The notes below the pieces were generated by a model. That model saw only the letters and a program-made list of their open reading frames with translations, had not been told where the DNA came from and searched no databases. The position numbers were made by a program, and so were the translations under genes. Shown here piece after piece: positions 45,300 to 55,274 of a stretch of DNA of 64,000 nt (within the stretch, counting starts at the first letter, position 1; the number at the start of each line of letters is the position of its first letter). The stretch comes from Neurospora crassa OR74A (Eukaryota; Ascomycota; Sordariomycetes; Sordariales; Sordariaceae), in the NCBI RefSeq assembly GCF_000182925.2, contig NC_026507.1, positions 4,092,001 to 4,156,000 of the forward strand, given 5' to 3'.

Positions 45300-45600
45300 A
45301 TGTCAGTCAAGCACCATCTCCCGCATCCCTCCTCACCACCTCTGGCCCCGTTCCCCACGTATCCAGAACAGACACTAACCACCCAACAGGTGCTACGAAG
45401 AAGAAGTCGTCCGCAAAGTCATCACCACCTCTAGCGAAGTCATCACCACCTCTGGCAAAGACAGCTTCACGGCATCGACCAGTATCACCACGGTAGTCAA
45501 GACGGATTGCGGCTCCAAAAGTTGTCCCCAGTCGGCGTCTTACGAGCCACCACTTGCCTCCAACAGCTCGTCCACCAGCTCGGATACCACCAACAAGTAG
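45300..45600 (+). CDS. Small 'MC' protein 1, start codon split AT|G by an intron
   Basis: Exon 1 supplies only the bases AT of the start codon (45300-45301) after the leader AACCGCCAAT. An 88-nt intron (45302-45389; donor GTCAGT, branch site ACTAAC, acceptor CAACAG) follows. Exon 2 begins with the G. The product is 70 residues, MCYEEEVVRKV..., with Ser/Thr-rich repeats (VITTSSEVITTSG) and three Cys after the initiator region (MCY and DCGSKSC). Without splicing, the ATG at 45300 reads a 45-codon frame unrelated to exon 2. The neighbouring gene at 46852 has the same leader, the same split codon and the same MC start, so the pair are likely paralogues. Small fungal proteins beginning MC with scattered Cys are known, mostly without function. 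The frame ends in a TAG that is followed by 76 more coding-like codons. Confidence 0.65.
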
Positions 45601-45831
45601 GATGAATATAAAGGGTCGTCCGAGCCCGAGCCCGAGCCCAAGCCATCGACGTTTGAGAGTGCTTGGGACGAGTACAATCTGGACGCGAATCGAAAGCAAC
45701 GCGAGAGTGATTCAAATTATGAGATTGATCATGGCGATGCGGATGCGGAAACTCTTCCGGGCACCAAGCGCCCCGCATCCTCAGAGTTCATGAGTCAGGA
45801 GGGATCGAAAAAGAGAAGAAAGGAAGAGTAG
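45601..45831 (+). other. In-frame coding-like extension after the TAG of 'MC' gene 1
   Basis: Directly after the TAG at 45598-45600 the same frame stays open for 76 codons to a second TAG (45829-45831). The encoded stretch is highly charged and ordered like a protein end: DEYKGSSEPEPEPKP, then SAWDEYNLDANRKQRES, ending SKKRRKEE, a likely nuclear localisation signal. It may be reached by stop-codon readthrough. A weak 63-nt intron (45597-45659) would remove the TAG and keep frame. Alternatively it is the severed end of a formerly longer gene (CAG to TAG). Confidence 0.5.
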
Positions 45832-46851
45832 GTAGGTATCAGAAGCGAGGTTAATGGGGAAGTAGGCGGGCGACTGTTGAGCTGATAGGTACCTGTATAG
45901 AGACAAGGTTGGGGATGATGGAGGTGCTGGTTTGAAGCATGAGGATACTTATGGGAGGTAATTAAGGCCTATTTGAAGCGAGGATTTTTGGGGATTGGAC
46001 ACGATAGACTTGAAGGGACTGAAGGAGTGAAACAGTTCTTGGTTTGATCAGCGCAACTGATGTGGAGGTATAAGCCGAGAAAGGACTACAGCAGTTCTTG
46101 AAGATATCGTTGACAGGAAGTTTTTTCAGCCAAAGCATTTGCCAGGCCGTTCCAGTCAACTATCTTCCTGCCGCTCGTTCCACGTCCTTGTCTGTGGTTT
46201 ACACGTGTTGGATGTTAGGATTGACAAGACGCCGAAATTGATGTGTCTCCCGCTATGTCAGAGACGGGTTGTTGGCACCGATGTAGAAAATGCTGAACGT
46301 GCCGAAGAAGTGGAAAAACATCACCCGCCGCCGTGGTGACCAACATCTCTCAATGATCATGAACGAGTCACCAACATCATATCGCTCGTTTGCAGTCTCC
46401 TTAGCGCTCTTCGGTCTCGTAAAGATAACGATATTACCACTACTTTGCGCCTCTTTCTGCTCGACCATCTATGACAATACCATGCGCGGCTTCTCCTCAA
46501 GGACGACAAACCAAACCGAAATTCTTGTGATCCAACCTCCAACTGCCCACCAGATTAATCGCTCCTTCTTCTTTTGAGACTGGCCGTGTCGCTGCACAGA
46601 AGCGCATGATCTGAAAGCAGTCGAAAAGGTATAAAGGGCCCATCATCGACCTCCGGACAAGGTGCTCATCATCCGATCAGAACCAAACAAAATCAGAACA
46701 ACTCCAGTCGAGCCACAAACTTCCAAATTCATTCCAAGCCAAAAGCGACAACTTCTCCATCCTATCTACAAGCCCAGCGTACTGTAGTAGCTCACACCAG
46801 CTTCGACACCAAACACTCAGCTTCACCTCACTCATCGACACAACCGCCAAA
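45832..46851. other. Intergenic region with promoter of 'MC' gene 2
   Basis: About 1 kb without a recognisable gene. It starts with a GTAGGTAGGTA run and ends with a TATA box (46630-46637) and a pyrimidine/A-rich leader ending AACCGCCAAAAT. Confidence 0.55.
46630..46637 (+). promoter_or_regulatory. TATA box of 'MC' gene 2
   Basis: TATAAAGG sits about 220 bp upstream of the split start codon, followed by a long CA-rich leader. Assigned by motif and position. Confidence 0.5.
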
Positions 46852-47280
46852 ATGTAGGTCACAATCTCCTCCATCCTCCCTCCTTTTCCCTAGTCTCATC
46901 TGATGATACCCATCAACAAGAACAAGCCATAACTAACGGGGCACTTTCAACACCGCAGGTGTATCGTCAAGGAAGTCAGGCTGGCGCGCGTCGAGTCCAG
47001 CGTATCTGTTGCGGGCTGGATGCACCCTGTGGAAAGACGGAGGTTCAAGGACTGCGGACAAGAAGACTGCTTTGACTCTACGCACTGCACTGATAAGCGA
47101 GCCAAGGACCTTAAGGAAGTTAAAGACTGGACGCCAGCGGACGGATACGACTACGTAGGCGGGGAGGAGGATCGGGAGAGGCATGAGCGGGAGCAGGAGG
47201 AGAAGGAGCAGAAGGAGGAGGAGCAGAAGGAGGAGCAGGAGCAGAAGGAGGAGCAGGAGCAGAAGGAGCAGGGGAAGTAA
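46852..47280 (+). CDS. Small 'MC' protein 2, start codon split AT|G by an intron
   Basis: Exon 1 gives AT (46852-46853). The 105-nt intron 46854-46958 has donor GTAGGT, branch site AACTAAC and acceptor CCGCAG. Exon 2 starts with G and encodes, in total, 107 residues. Unspliced RNA reads ATG TAG, a start directly followed by a stop, so no protein can be made from this ATG unless the intron is removed. The product begins MCIVKEVRLARVESSVSVAG, continues with VERRRFKDCGQEDCFDSTHC (Cys/His pattern typical of small fungal MC proteins) and YDYVGGEED, and ends in a Glu/Lys/Gln tail built from EQKEE repeats. Function is unknown. Leader, split position, MC start and tandem orientation are shared with the gene at 45300. 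Confidence 0.72.
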
Positions 47281-49129
47281 ACTACACTGCTGCTGGGCCT
47301 GGGCGGAGTCTTGACGGAGCTTGGGATCACGATCAATCGATCGAAGCGATGCCGAAGGGAGTGCCGCCACAAACGGGCAACTTGTCGACATGTTGGACTG
47401 CTCAACTACCTAGTGCGGTGACCAAGGGGACTACGTTGTTGCGCTGGTCGTAACATTGATGTTGGCAGCACGGAGATGGTTTTCTTGTGTTGGAGGACGG
47501 GATGAATAGGGGCAGGTGATTATGGTTTCAGTTAAGAACATCAAGGGAATAGGTAAAAATGTTCAGTTGGAAGGGCTACCTACCACCTACCTCTAGGGAC
47601 CTCTACCTAGGTAGGTAAGGTAGTGGCGTGGCCGAGCAAGGTCCGGTCTTCTGGCTTATTTCGTTACTCGCGCAAATACAACTGAATCTGACGGACCCTC
47701 GTCCGGTCTGGTCCCTTCTTTCCTCGCTTGACCTTGTGGTGATAACTGCCCGTGTAGTAGGACGGGAGGAAAGACCCATCGTCCGTCCCCCCGACCTTCC
47801 CCATCTTCCCAACTACAAGAAAAGACATACAACGCCAGGGTGTTTGCCGACCGACACTGACCGGACGGCTAACCTGGCGCCACTTTACTACTGGCTGGTA
47901 GTAAGCTGGCAAAAAGAGTCGGGTGTACGGGAGAGTTTTCCCAATCCGTACCTCCCTACCTAGGTATGGCCATATGTGATGGAATCTTATTCGTCACTGG
48001 CGGGCCGTCCTTCATTTGATTGTAATGGGGAGCTGAGAGCAACCAGGATCCATTGCTTGGTGACGATGAAGGGTGGTTGTTTCGTACGTACCTTGGGTAT
48101 TTAGTCCGTCGAGGAATATACCTAGAGGTAGGTACCTTGTGCTTGATGTGTTCAACAAGCCCCCCCCCCCCCCCTCTCTTACCTCATCATCCCTCTGTCC
48201 CAATCAGTCCCAAACGGTCCCAAAATACCACTGCAAGCAGCATCGTGGCCCAAGCGGCTAGGCATGAACAGGCGGCATCACCGGGAGATATATGCACCTA
48301 GAGGTAGGTAAAGCGGTTAGCAGCATTCATCCTGAGCAACAATTGGATTTTGAGCATCACAGGATTATGTTTACTTCTGGTACATGGTACATCCTACTGA
48401 CTGACATCTCACTGCATATCAACAAACCTACTGCCGGTCCCGAAGAATTTCGTTATGGAGCGGAGGCGCGGACGGCACGGACGGACCACCCCAATTCGAG
48501 TCCTACCTACCGTCGATGAACATGCGAGGTACCGGCCAGCACAACAATTTAATCGTCGTGTCCGATACTGTGTGTTCGTTGCCGTGACTTATGATGGCGG
48601 CCCATGTATAGAGGTACTTGTTGTTGGGTGTCGGTGTAGCAAATTGGTGGTGAGTCGTCGGATTCCCGTCATTGTCTGTCTGCACGGGATAGCTCGGACC
48701 CGGGCATTGATTGGGGTTTGGACGGAATCGTTACTGCACTAACAGATTTGGTTGCGCTCTAGGCAGATTTCCGTTAGAAGACCTCCAGCTGCCTACCAAG
48801 AATCCCGTCACTCGACATGCACAACTAAAAGGAGGGTACAAAGTAGAAAGCTGACGTTCGGAATACATCCAAAATGTGACAATACGTCCAGACAGTAACT
48901 TGTGGTTATAAAAGATGGAAAATTGTGTCCAAATAAAAGTAATAAAACATTGTAATCTTAACAGGAAAGTTTAAATAGAGGTACCTTCCTCTGCCTGTGG
49001 AATGATCTATCCTGATCCCAGTGCAAACCCATCTCCCGTCTCTATCGCTCCCCGTGCATCATCATCATTAGAAGGTATACTATTGCTAATCGTTTTTTCC
49101 CGCCACCTCTTGATATCCTCACGACATGC
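47281..49129. other. Intergenic region rich in TAGAGGTA/TAGGTAGGTA motifs
   Basis: The 1.85 kb carry five TAGAGGTA copies (47588-47595 on the minus strand; 48123, 48299, 48609 and 48976 on the plus strand). There are several TACCTACC/GGTAGGTA runs (around 47575-47625 and 47955-47970) and a 15-base C tract (48160-48174). No coding frame or RNA gene was recognised. This is the densest motif cluster in the window. Confidence 0.6.
48160..48174 (+). repeat. C15 homopolymer tract
   Basis: An uninterrupted run of 15 C in intergenic DNA, 30 bp after a TAGAGGTA motif. Confidence 0.85.
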
Positions 49130-50977
49130 TTACTCCTTCGTATCAGGCAACCAAATAAGCTCCACCACGCCGTCGAACCGGCTCATGGGCGTCGCGCCAT
49201 CCGCCAGCTTCCACCTCCAATCATCATGCTTCCTGACATAAATCTGTCTGACTTCCTTGACCTTTCTCCTCTCTCCCTTCTTCTTCTTCTTCTCTTGCTG
49301 GGCAGATTCATCCTGCCCTTCCTCACTCTGGTCTCTCTTGTTTCCCCCCTCTGCAGCCTTCTGTTCGTCATCCTCCCAGATGATCTCGGCCTCTTGCAAA
49401 TCCCAGCTCAACTTCCTCCCCGTCTTGGCCAAACCCGCGCGCTGCGGGCCCCACTTGAAGTCCAAGTTCCAGCCCTTATAATCCGGCGCGGAGCGGAAAG
49501 TGCCCTCCAGCTGGTCGAAATCCAAATCGTCGGTGCCCTCAGGGTAATACGCCACCGAGAAGCCGTTGCTGATGACAAAGTCGTCGGCCGTCATGAAGCG
49601 CTGCATCATGCACTCCTCTCCACACAGGTGCGAGACCTTGGTGTAGTGGAAGGGCAGAGCCGAGTGCCAGCCTCCGCCGCGGTAGTGGTGCAAAGAAAGG
49701 GGTTGGATGCCGGACTCGTAGAAGCCAGACGGATCACCGAGCATGTCCAGCTGCCAGAGCGAGTCCAAAAGAGTGAGGCGGACGGGCGAGTGTTCGTAGA
49801 TGCACTTCCTCAGCAAAACATCACCCTGGGGTCCCCAGCCCGTGTTGGCTTCCTTGATCTTCTCCGGACTCTTGCACTGCGCAAAGTTCTCAGTGACGAG
49901 GGCAGCAAGTGGGACCGAGAGGAAAACGCCAGCGCCGCCAAAGGCTTGCTCTCCGTGGCGCATGACGTTGTTAGAGTCTTCGGAGAAGGTGCCGATGTAC
50001 TTGGGCTTGGTGTGGTCGTAGGTTTCGAACTGGGCGATCAGAGCGTGCAACGAGGGGAAGAAGGTGTCGTCGTCGCACGTCACAAGCCATTTCTTTTGGG
50101 AACGGAGGGGGTGGTTGTACAGCGTTGGGACAAGAGTCAGATAGCGGACGGCCATTTCGTCAGAGGGCGAAGAGCGGTAGACGTCGACATCGATTCCGAC
50201 AGAGGTGAGCTGCTCGCGCACGTCGGCCATTTCCGAGTCAGAGGCACCCATGAGCATCAGCAAGAGTTTGCCGCCGTTGGATGAGCCGTTGTTGTCGGTA
50301 AGCCAGTACTTCCACTCGTTGGTTGGGTTGGTCTTGGGGTCGACGAAGCGCTTGTAGGTGGTGGAGACGCCAAACATGAAGTCGGAGGCATTGGCGGTCG
50401 AGGGGTAGGGCGAGCGGGAGACGGGCACGACGAGAGGAGCCGGGCAGGCCTCGGGCTGATAGTGCTTGTTGACGTCGACAACCTTGACGTGATCCGAAAG
50501 GAAGTCCTGGTCGAGCTTGGTGAGAGACTTGCGGGCGATGGGCTGGCGCGAGACTTGGACGTAGCGACGTGTGTACTCGAAGCGATCTTGAAGCTTGTAT
50601 TTCTTCTTCCATTCCCTCAAGCGGTCCATGTCGTAGTCACAGTGCATGTTCCCGTTGGCGGTGATGTTGCCCAGCTCATTGGGATGATCTGGCTGGTAGG
50701 CCCCAGTCAACTCAACCGGAGTATGGACACTGTCTCCTCCCCATCCTGATTGTGGGTGGTTGCCACCGAGTGGTCGTTGAGAGGAGGATACGGCGTCCTT
50801 GGCAGTGCTGGCCGTCTTAAGGAAGGCTGCGCGGACGTCGATGTCTCCGCTCTGCTGTAGGAGTAGAGTGCCGAAAAGGGATACTGAGATGAAAAGGACG
50901 AGGGCCTTGGCGAGAGGGTTCCGCATGTTGAAGCACCGGTGGGGTGCTGGTATTATTGTTGCCCCCATTTTCGACAT
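49130..50977 (-). CDS. Fringe-like glycosyltransferase, family GT31
   Basis: An intronless frame encodes 615 residues from ATG 50977 (MSKMGATIIPAP); ATGs at 50968 and 50926 are alternatives. A single N-terminal membrane segment (ALVLFISVSLFGTLLL) makes it a type II Golgi-type protein. A stem region follows, then the catalytic domain. KKWLVTCDDDTFFPS holds the DxD metal/nucleotide-sugar motif, followed by FGGAGVFLSVPLA, WGPQGDVLLRKC and LHHYRGGGWHSALPFHYTKVSHLCGEECMMQRF. These are the landmarks of fungal Fringe-related proteins. The tail is Lys/Glu-rich with a KKKKKGERRK run. Family members transfer a sugar, often to O-glycans; the acceptor is unknown. The leader contains a (TG)n repeat (read as CA) abutting the chosen ATG. 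Confidence 0.9.
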   Translation of the reverse strand: MSKMGATIIPAPHRCFNMRNPLAKALVLFISVSLFGTLLLQQSGDIDVRAAFLKTASTAKDAVSSSQRPLGGNHPQSGWGGDSVHTPVELTGAYQPDHPNELGNITANGNMHCDYDMDRLREWKKKYKLQDRFEYTRRYVQVSRQPIARKSLTKLDQDFLSDHVKVVDVNKHYQPEACPAPLVVPVSRSPYPSTANASDFMFGVSTTYKRFVDPKTNPTNEWKYWLTDNNGSSNGGKLLLMLMGASDSEMADVREQLTSVGIDVDVYRSSPSDEMAVRYLTLVPTLYNHPLRSQKKWLVTCDDDTFFPSLHALIAQFETYDHTKPKYIGTFSEDSNNVMRHGEQAFGGAGVFLSVPLAALVTENFAQCKSPEKIKEANTGWGPQGDVLLRKCIYEHSPVRLTLLDSLWQLDMLGDPSGFYESGIQPLSLHHYRGGGWHSALPFHYTKVSHLCGEECMMQRFMTADDFVISNGFSVAYYPEGTDDLDFDQLEGTFRSAPDYKGWNLDFKWGPQRAGLAKTGRKLSWDLQEAEIIWEDDEQKAAEGGNKRDQSEEGQDESAQQEKKKKKGERRKVKEVRQIYVRKHDDWRWKLADGATPMSRFDGVVELIWLPDTKE

Positions 50978-50995
50978 GTGTGTGTGTGTGTGTGT
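50977..50995 (+). repeat. (TG)n microsatellite in the 5' leader of the GT31 gene
   Basis: More than nine TG units directly next to the start codon of the minus-strand gene. Length variation here would change the leader only. Confidence 0.8.
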
Positions 50996-51079
50996 CTTGT
51001 GTATGTGTATGAAATGGTCGACCGCGTGTTGCGGAAGACGCAACGAACTAGGTGAACAGAGAGGGTTCCCTAAGTCGTG

Positions 51080-51104
51080 TCTCGTCTCGTCTCGTCTCGT
51101 CTCG
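51080..51104 (+). repeat. (TCTCG)5 microsatellite
   Basis: Five perfect TCTCG units upstream of the GT31 gene. Confidence 0.85.
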
Positions 51105-51370
51105 AGGAGGAATAGCGAGGGAAATGGGATTTGGCCCGAGACTGTCTGGGCTCTGGTGGCGAGCGATGGTGGCGGGCGGTCACGTCGGTATATCTCGGTG
51201 GTGGCCCTGAAACGAGAGTAATGGCCTGTAATCGAGTACGAGTGACGGGTTGCTTGTTTCCCCGTGGCACGAATCCGGCGTGCTGCTTCTGTTCCGTTGG
51301 TGGCAGAGGAACCGGAGTTGCACGATGGAGGAGGGGACAGAAGCACGAGACGGAAGGAAAACGAAGGACA

Positions 51371-51391
51371 GAGAAAGAAAGAAAGAAAGAG
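51371..51391 (+). repeat. (GAAA)n microsatellite
   Basis: About five GAAA/AAGA units in a purine-rich stretch. Confidence 0.75.
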
Positions 51392-51491
51392 GGAAGGAAG
51401 GGAAAAAGGAGGACTGGGAGAGTAGGTAGTAAAAGTTGGGGCAAGCGAGTGTAAGTGTCTGAGTGGGAGGAGGACTGGGGACTGACAGACC

Positions 51492-51510
51492 AAAAAAAAA
51501 AAAAAAAAAA
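51492..51510 (+). repeat. A19 homopolymer tract
   Basis: An uninterrupted run of 19 A in intergenic DNA, just upstream of the GT31 leader on the opposite strand. Confidence 0.85.
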
Positions 51511-51810
51511 GGAGTAAACTGAACTGGAAAAGTCGTCGGAAGAAGATGAGAACTGAAGAGGAAACCCTTTCCCTTGTGTCACAGAAATGTCCATCCATGC
51601 CCATTCTGTCTGGGATATTTCCCGAAACAGTTTAGATTTGCACCATTCCGCAAAAGATCAAACATGAGATTGTCGAGGGGGACTGGTGGGGGAGCCATGG
51701 GGAAAGAGGTAGTGTGGAAATGGAAGGAAGGAGTGGGGACGTACCTGGGTCGGGTGGATGCGCTGCAGTGGGGGGTGGGGACTACCTACCAGGGCAGCAA
51801 TGAACCTGCA

Positions 51811-51856
51811 GTGCAGCGCAGTGCAGCGCAGTGCAGCGCAGTGCAGCGCTGTGCAG
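51811..51856 (+). repeat. 10-bp tandem repeat GTGCAGCGCA
   Basis: Four 10-bp units (three perfect, the fourth with one change) plus a partial fifth. Each unit is self-complementary in part (TGCA, GCGC), so the tract can fold. Confidence 0.85.
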
Positions 51857-54800
51857 TGAGAAGCTTGATTACTCTTGGCTGCCACCCATCGATTCAGTCG
51901 GGCGGTCCGTGCCATTATTTGTTTTCCTTTCTGTTAGTTTTGTTCACGGCACCCAATGCAGGCTTCAGGGGAATGAACACACTACACTAGTAAGTGGAAG
52001 TACCAGAACTGTAGGGCTGGGCGGGCATTGGGGGTTCGTTGTTCGGTTGACGATGATTCGAATCGAAATGAAAATGTCACGGTGCGATTTCCCGAGTCAA
52101 TGCCTGGCATGATCTGATAAGCAGCACGGCATTCGTTGTGCACCGCTGCAGATGTATGTACATAATGTGATGTTTGAGCGGCCGTCTGGTCTCTTCTTTG
52201 CTTTTGGGACCTACATACACAGCAGTACATAGGTAGGTATATCTCCGTCTGCATCTGCAGTGACCGCTCCGGGTTTCAAATTTCGAGCCAAATCCAGAAC
52301 CCAAGGAAAGCAGCAGTATGTTTGTTTGGCTGTCAGCTCGATCTAGTAAAGTGATGGAACTACTTGAAGTGAACTAACTGGATCCCACGGTTCGCCTGCG
52401 TCTGTTCATCTGACCGTGCTTGGCTTGTGTTCCCTGTCAAAACACAAGCCCAAGGAACCTCCTTGAACTCGTAGTTTGGATCGTCTGAAGTGTTCAGGTA
52501 GGTAGTTTACACTGCAGATACTACGAGATAGTAACCCACCGATCCAATCCGATCTTGCATGGGACAGGAAGACAGAAATGAACACAGAGAAGCTGTGAAG
52601 CGCGCAACGAAGCGCTGGTTTGCGTGATGTTGTCCAAGTCCTGGATCAGAGGCTCCACTAGAGTCGCACTTTTGGCCAATCCAGTCGCCCGAATTCCTCA
52701 CGTTCTGTCTCTCCATTCGTGTCCAGCATCGAGGTATCAAGAGAGGTAACCAAGTACATACCGGGACATGTTAGCACTCCCTTTAGGGATATTTACCAAT
52801 ACTCACTTTCGGACACAATCCACTGCATCGAGAGGTATTCTCTCAGCGTGTTCAATTGGAATTTTGGTGACCAACCGACGGATTGGATCGACAAGTTGGA
52901 ATTCCATGTTGTGATAAGGATGGAGATAGGGACCACCGACAGGAGGAAAGAACGGTGATCGCGACTCGACGTGGAACGCAGTGACGTTCGTGAACGGAGC
53001 CTCATCGGCACTTTAATTGGTCCGAGTGGTGGCCAATTGTGGAGCCCGGCTCTGAGCCCACCGTGCCCCTGCGCCACCGCTTCTCTGTGTAGGACCCCGG
53101 CCCCTGTCACTGAACCCCCACTGCCGCGCACGCCGCTGCAGTGCAGTGCCGACGGATGGCGCGTCCCTCTCCATTCGGCCATTAGTTTCAAGAACGACGG
53201 AATTTACGCTACAGTACTTCAGTTCGTTACTGTACAGTACAGTGTAGCCTGTGCAGATCGACATCGCGTGCTCCTTTGTTTTCTTTTTCTTTTTCTTTTT
53301 TTTGTTTTTTTTTCCTCTCTCTCGTCCCCACGGAAGAAATGTCCGGGTGCCAGTGCCGAGCCATTGTTTATTTGTCGCCTCGTTTGGCTTTTGGGTGAGA
53401 TTTGGGGACACGAGATTATTCGCATGGAAAGTAGAAGAACTCGTGAAGTTGTCTTCAACCTGGCACAGCGGAGACTTCGAATGGAATCTCAGCTCTTCGT
53501 CCAGCTGAAGCCACCTACCTACTGCACACCTCATCTCATGCGGGCAGCAGAGGGGACGCGCCATCAGGGCACCCACCTGCACCGTACTGCAGTGACAGCT
53601 GTGCCACTGCCACACACTGCAGCGTCGTTCGTATCTCCTGCCGTTTCCGCTGGACACGAACTGAACCGTCAACCGGCGCACATCTTTCAGTTTCCATTCT
53701 CTCCCCAATCCTGATTCTTGTGCGCAAATCCAACCGATCATCACTCGGTTTTGCCTGGATCACGCTGCCAACTTCCAACCTCCAACTTCCGAGTTGACAA
53801 TCCAATCCCTCCACGAAGCCATATCCTCCCCTTGTTGAGGCATTGGCTGCTGCTGATCACACGAGCCCGGCACTCCTTTGTCTGACGATTCGCCTTGTCG
53901 TCGTCGCCTTGCTTTTCCGTTGACGCGATACAGCATCTACACTACACTCAATGGGTGTTTGTCAAGATAGGTAGGTGGTCGGGAGCATGCCAGAATGTGC
54001 TAACATCGCCAAGAACATCAAGCTTTCGTTCCCTGTCTCGATTACCTTACCTTCCCGCGGCTCCCCTCCCAATGTCCACCCCGTTTCCCCGAACAAACGA
54101 CGACGCCCCTGGTCGCCCATCGGCCATCCAATTTCCGTCTTTTTACCAACGCATCCGTCCAAGACCCCAAAAGTTGCACCGAAGGAGTCCAGGCCCGCGC
54201 ACTCGACCCTTCTCATCAAGTCATCAATCAATCGGCCCATCCGCCTACCGTCACACGCTCCCCAGGTCACCTTCAGGTTGTCGTTTGTTTGTGTCTTGTT
54301 ACAGTACAGTTTGACGACCATACCCATCCTTCCATCTTCTCAGCCGAGATCGTTAGGGTGTCAACTCTTCGTCGTGCTATTATTGGAATACCGCATTGCA
54401 ATTCCCTGATTCGGGAATCCTACCCAGGCCAAGGAAGCCCCTGATCGACCCGCATATCACTTGTCGATAATACCGCACAGTGGAGGACCCTCTGTTTCGA
54501 ATGGTCATGATTGCCCTCCGTTACCTAGTTACACGGCGTTCCAGAGAACGTCGCCTCCGCTCCCCAGAGACTCCGTTTCAGTCAAGCGGAGAATTACCTA
54601 AACATCACCAATAAGGCGCTGGAGGGTAGTACAAGAGGACGACCAACAACTGAACCCCTTTTCATCAATCATGCTAAATCCCAGCGCAGCTGACGCGTGT
54701 CAGTGTGTACAACTAATTGTATGGTCGTATCCTGTAGTTTCTTTCAAGAAACATGACATCCAACGAACCGTATACCACCTGTCGCGTGCGATACAATAAT

Positions 54801-55274
54801 CGCCACCTCTCACGTTCTCGTCGTGTGGTGGTCGACAGACTACCTGCAAGTCACAGCCTCATCTCCGAATCACACCCAAACTCGCCAGTTTCCGGGATAG
54901 CGGCATATCCAACACCATTGTGCTGCCAAGCCACTGATAACGACTGTTTCGGATCTGGATCTTCATGTCTGCTCCCGTCGGCGTCCAGCGCTTGTCAAAC
55001 GACGGAAGCCATGTATGTTTCGGGCGCCTGCATGGTTGATTCTGGCTGATGGGAGCTTTTCACGTCCATGCCGCAATCTGGGCGTGTTCTAAAATGTCTT
55101 GAGGCGTATGTACCCTCATCATCAATCAACACCAGTGAACAAGTGCTCGTTTTGAGCTGGCCAGTTCGATTCGATTATGCCACATCAGACTACAAAGTAT
55201 GTATCTCGATCCAAGAGGCCTATGATCTTCCCCTTGTGCCATACATGCACATGTCATTGATATCTCCATCGCAC

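Larger units (their letters stand above)
50978..55274. other. Large gene-poor interval (4.3 kb) with several simple repeats
   Basis: Upstream of the GT31 gene and downstream of the large repeat-protein gene I find no supported coding frame. Simple sequence includes TCTCG repeats (51080-51104), GAAA repeats (51371-51391), an A19 run (51492-51510), a 10-bp tandem repeat (51811-51856) and a T-rich tract (53276-53322). The rest is unremarkable. Confidence 0.5.

Noticed and set aside
49226-50284. 352-codon plus-strand frame opposite the GT31 gene
   Set aside because: Antisense shadow of a GC-biased coding sequence; the GT31 frame carries the DxD and family motifs.
53013-53744. 243-codon minus-strand frame
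   Set aside because: Includes a poly-Lys run from a T-rich tract and no motif; lies in a gene-poor stretch.
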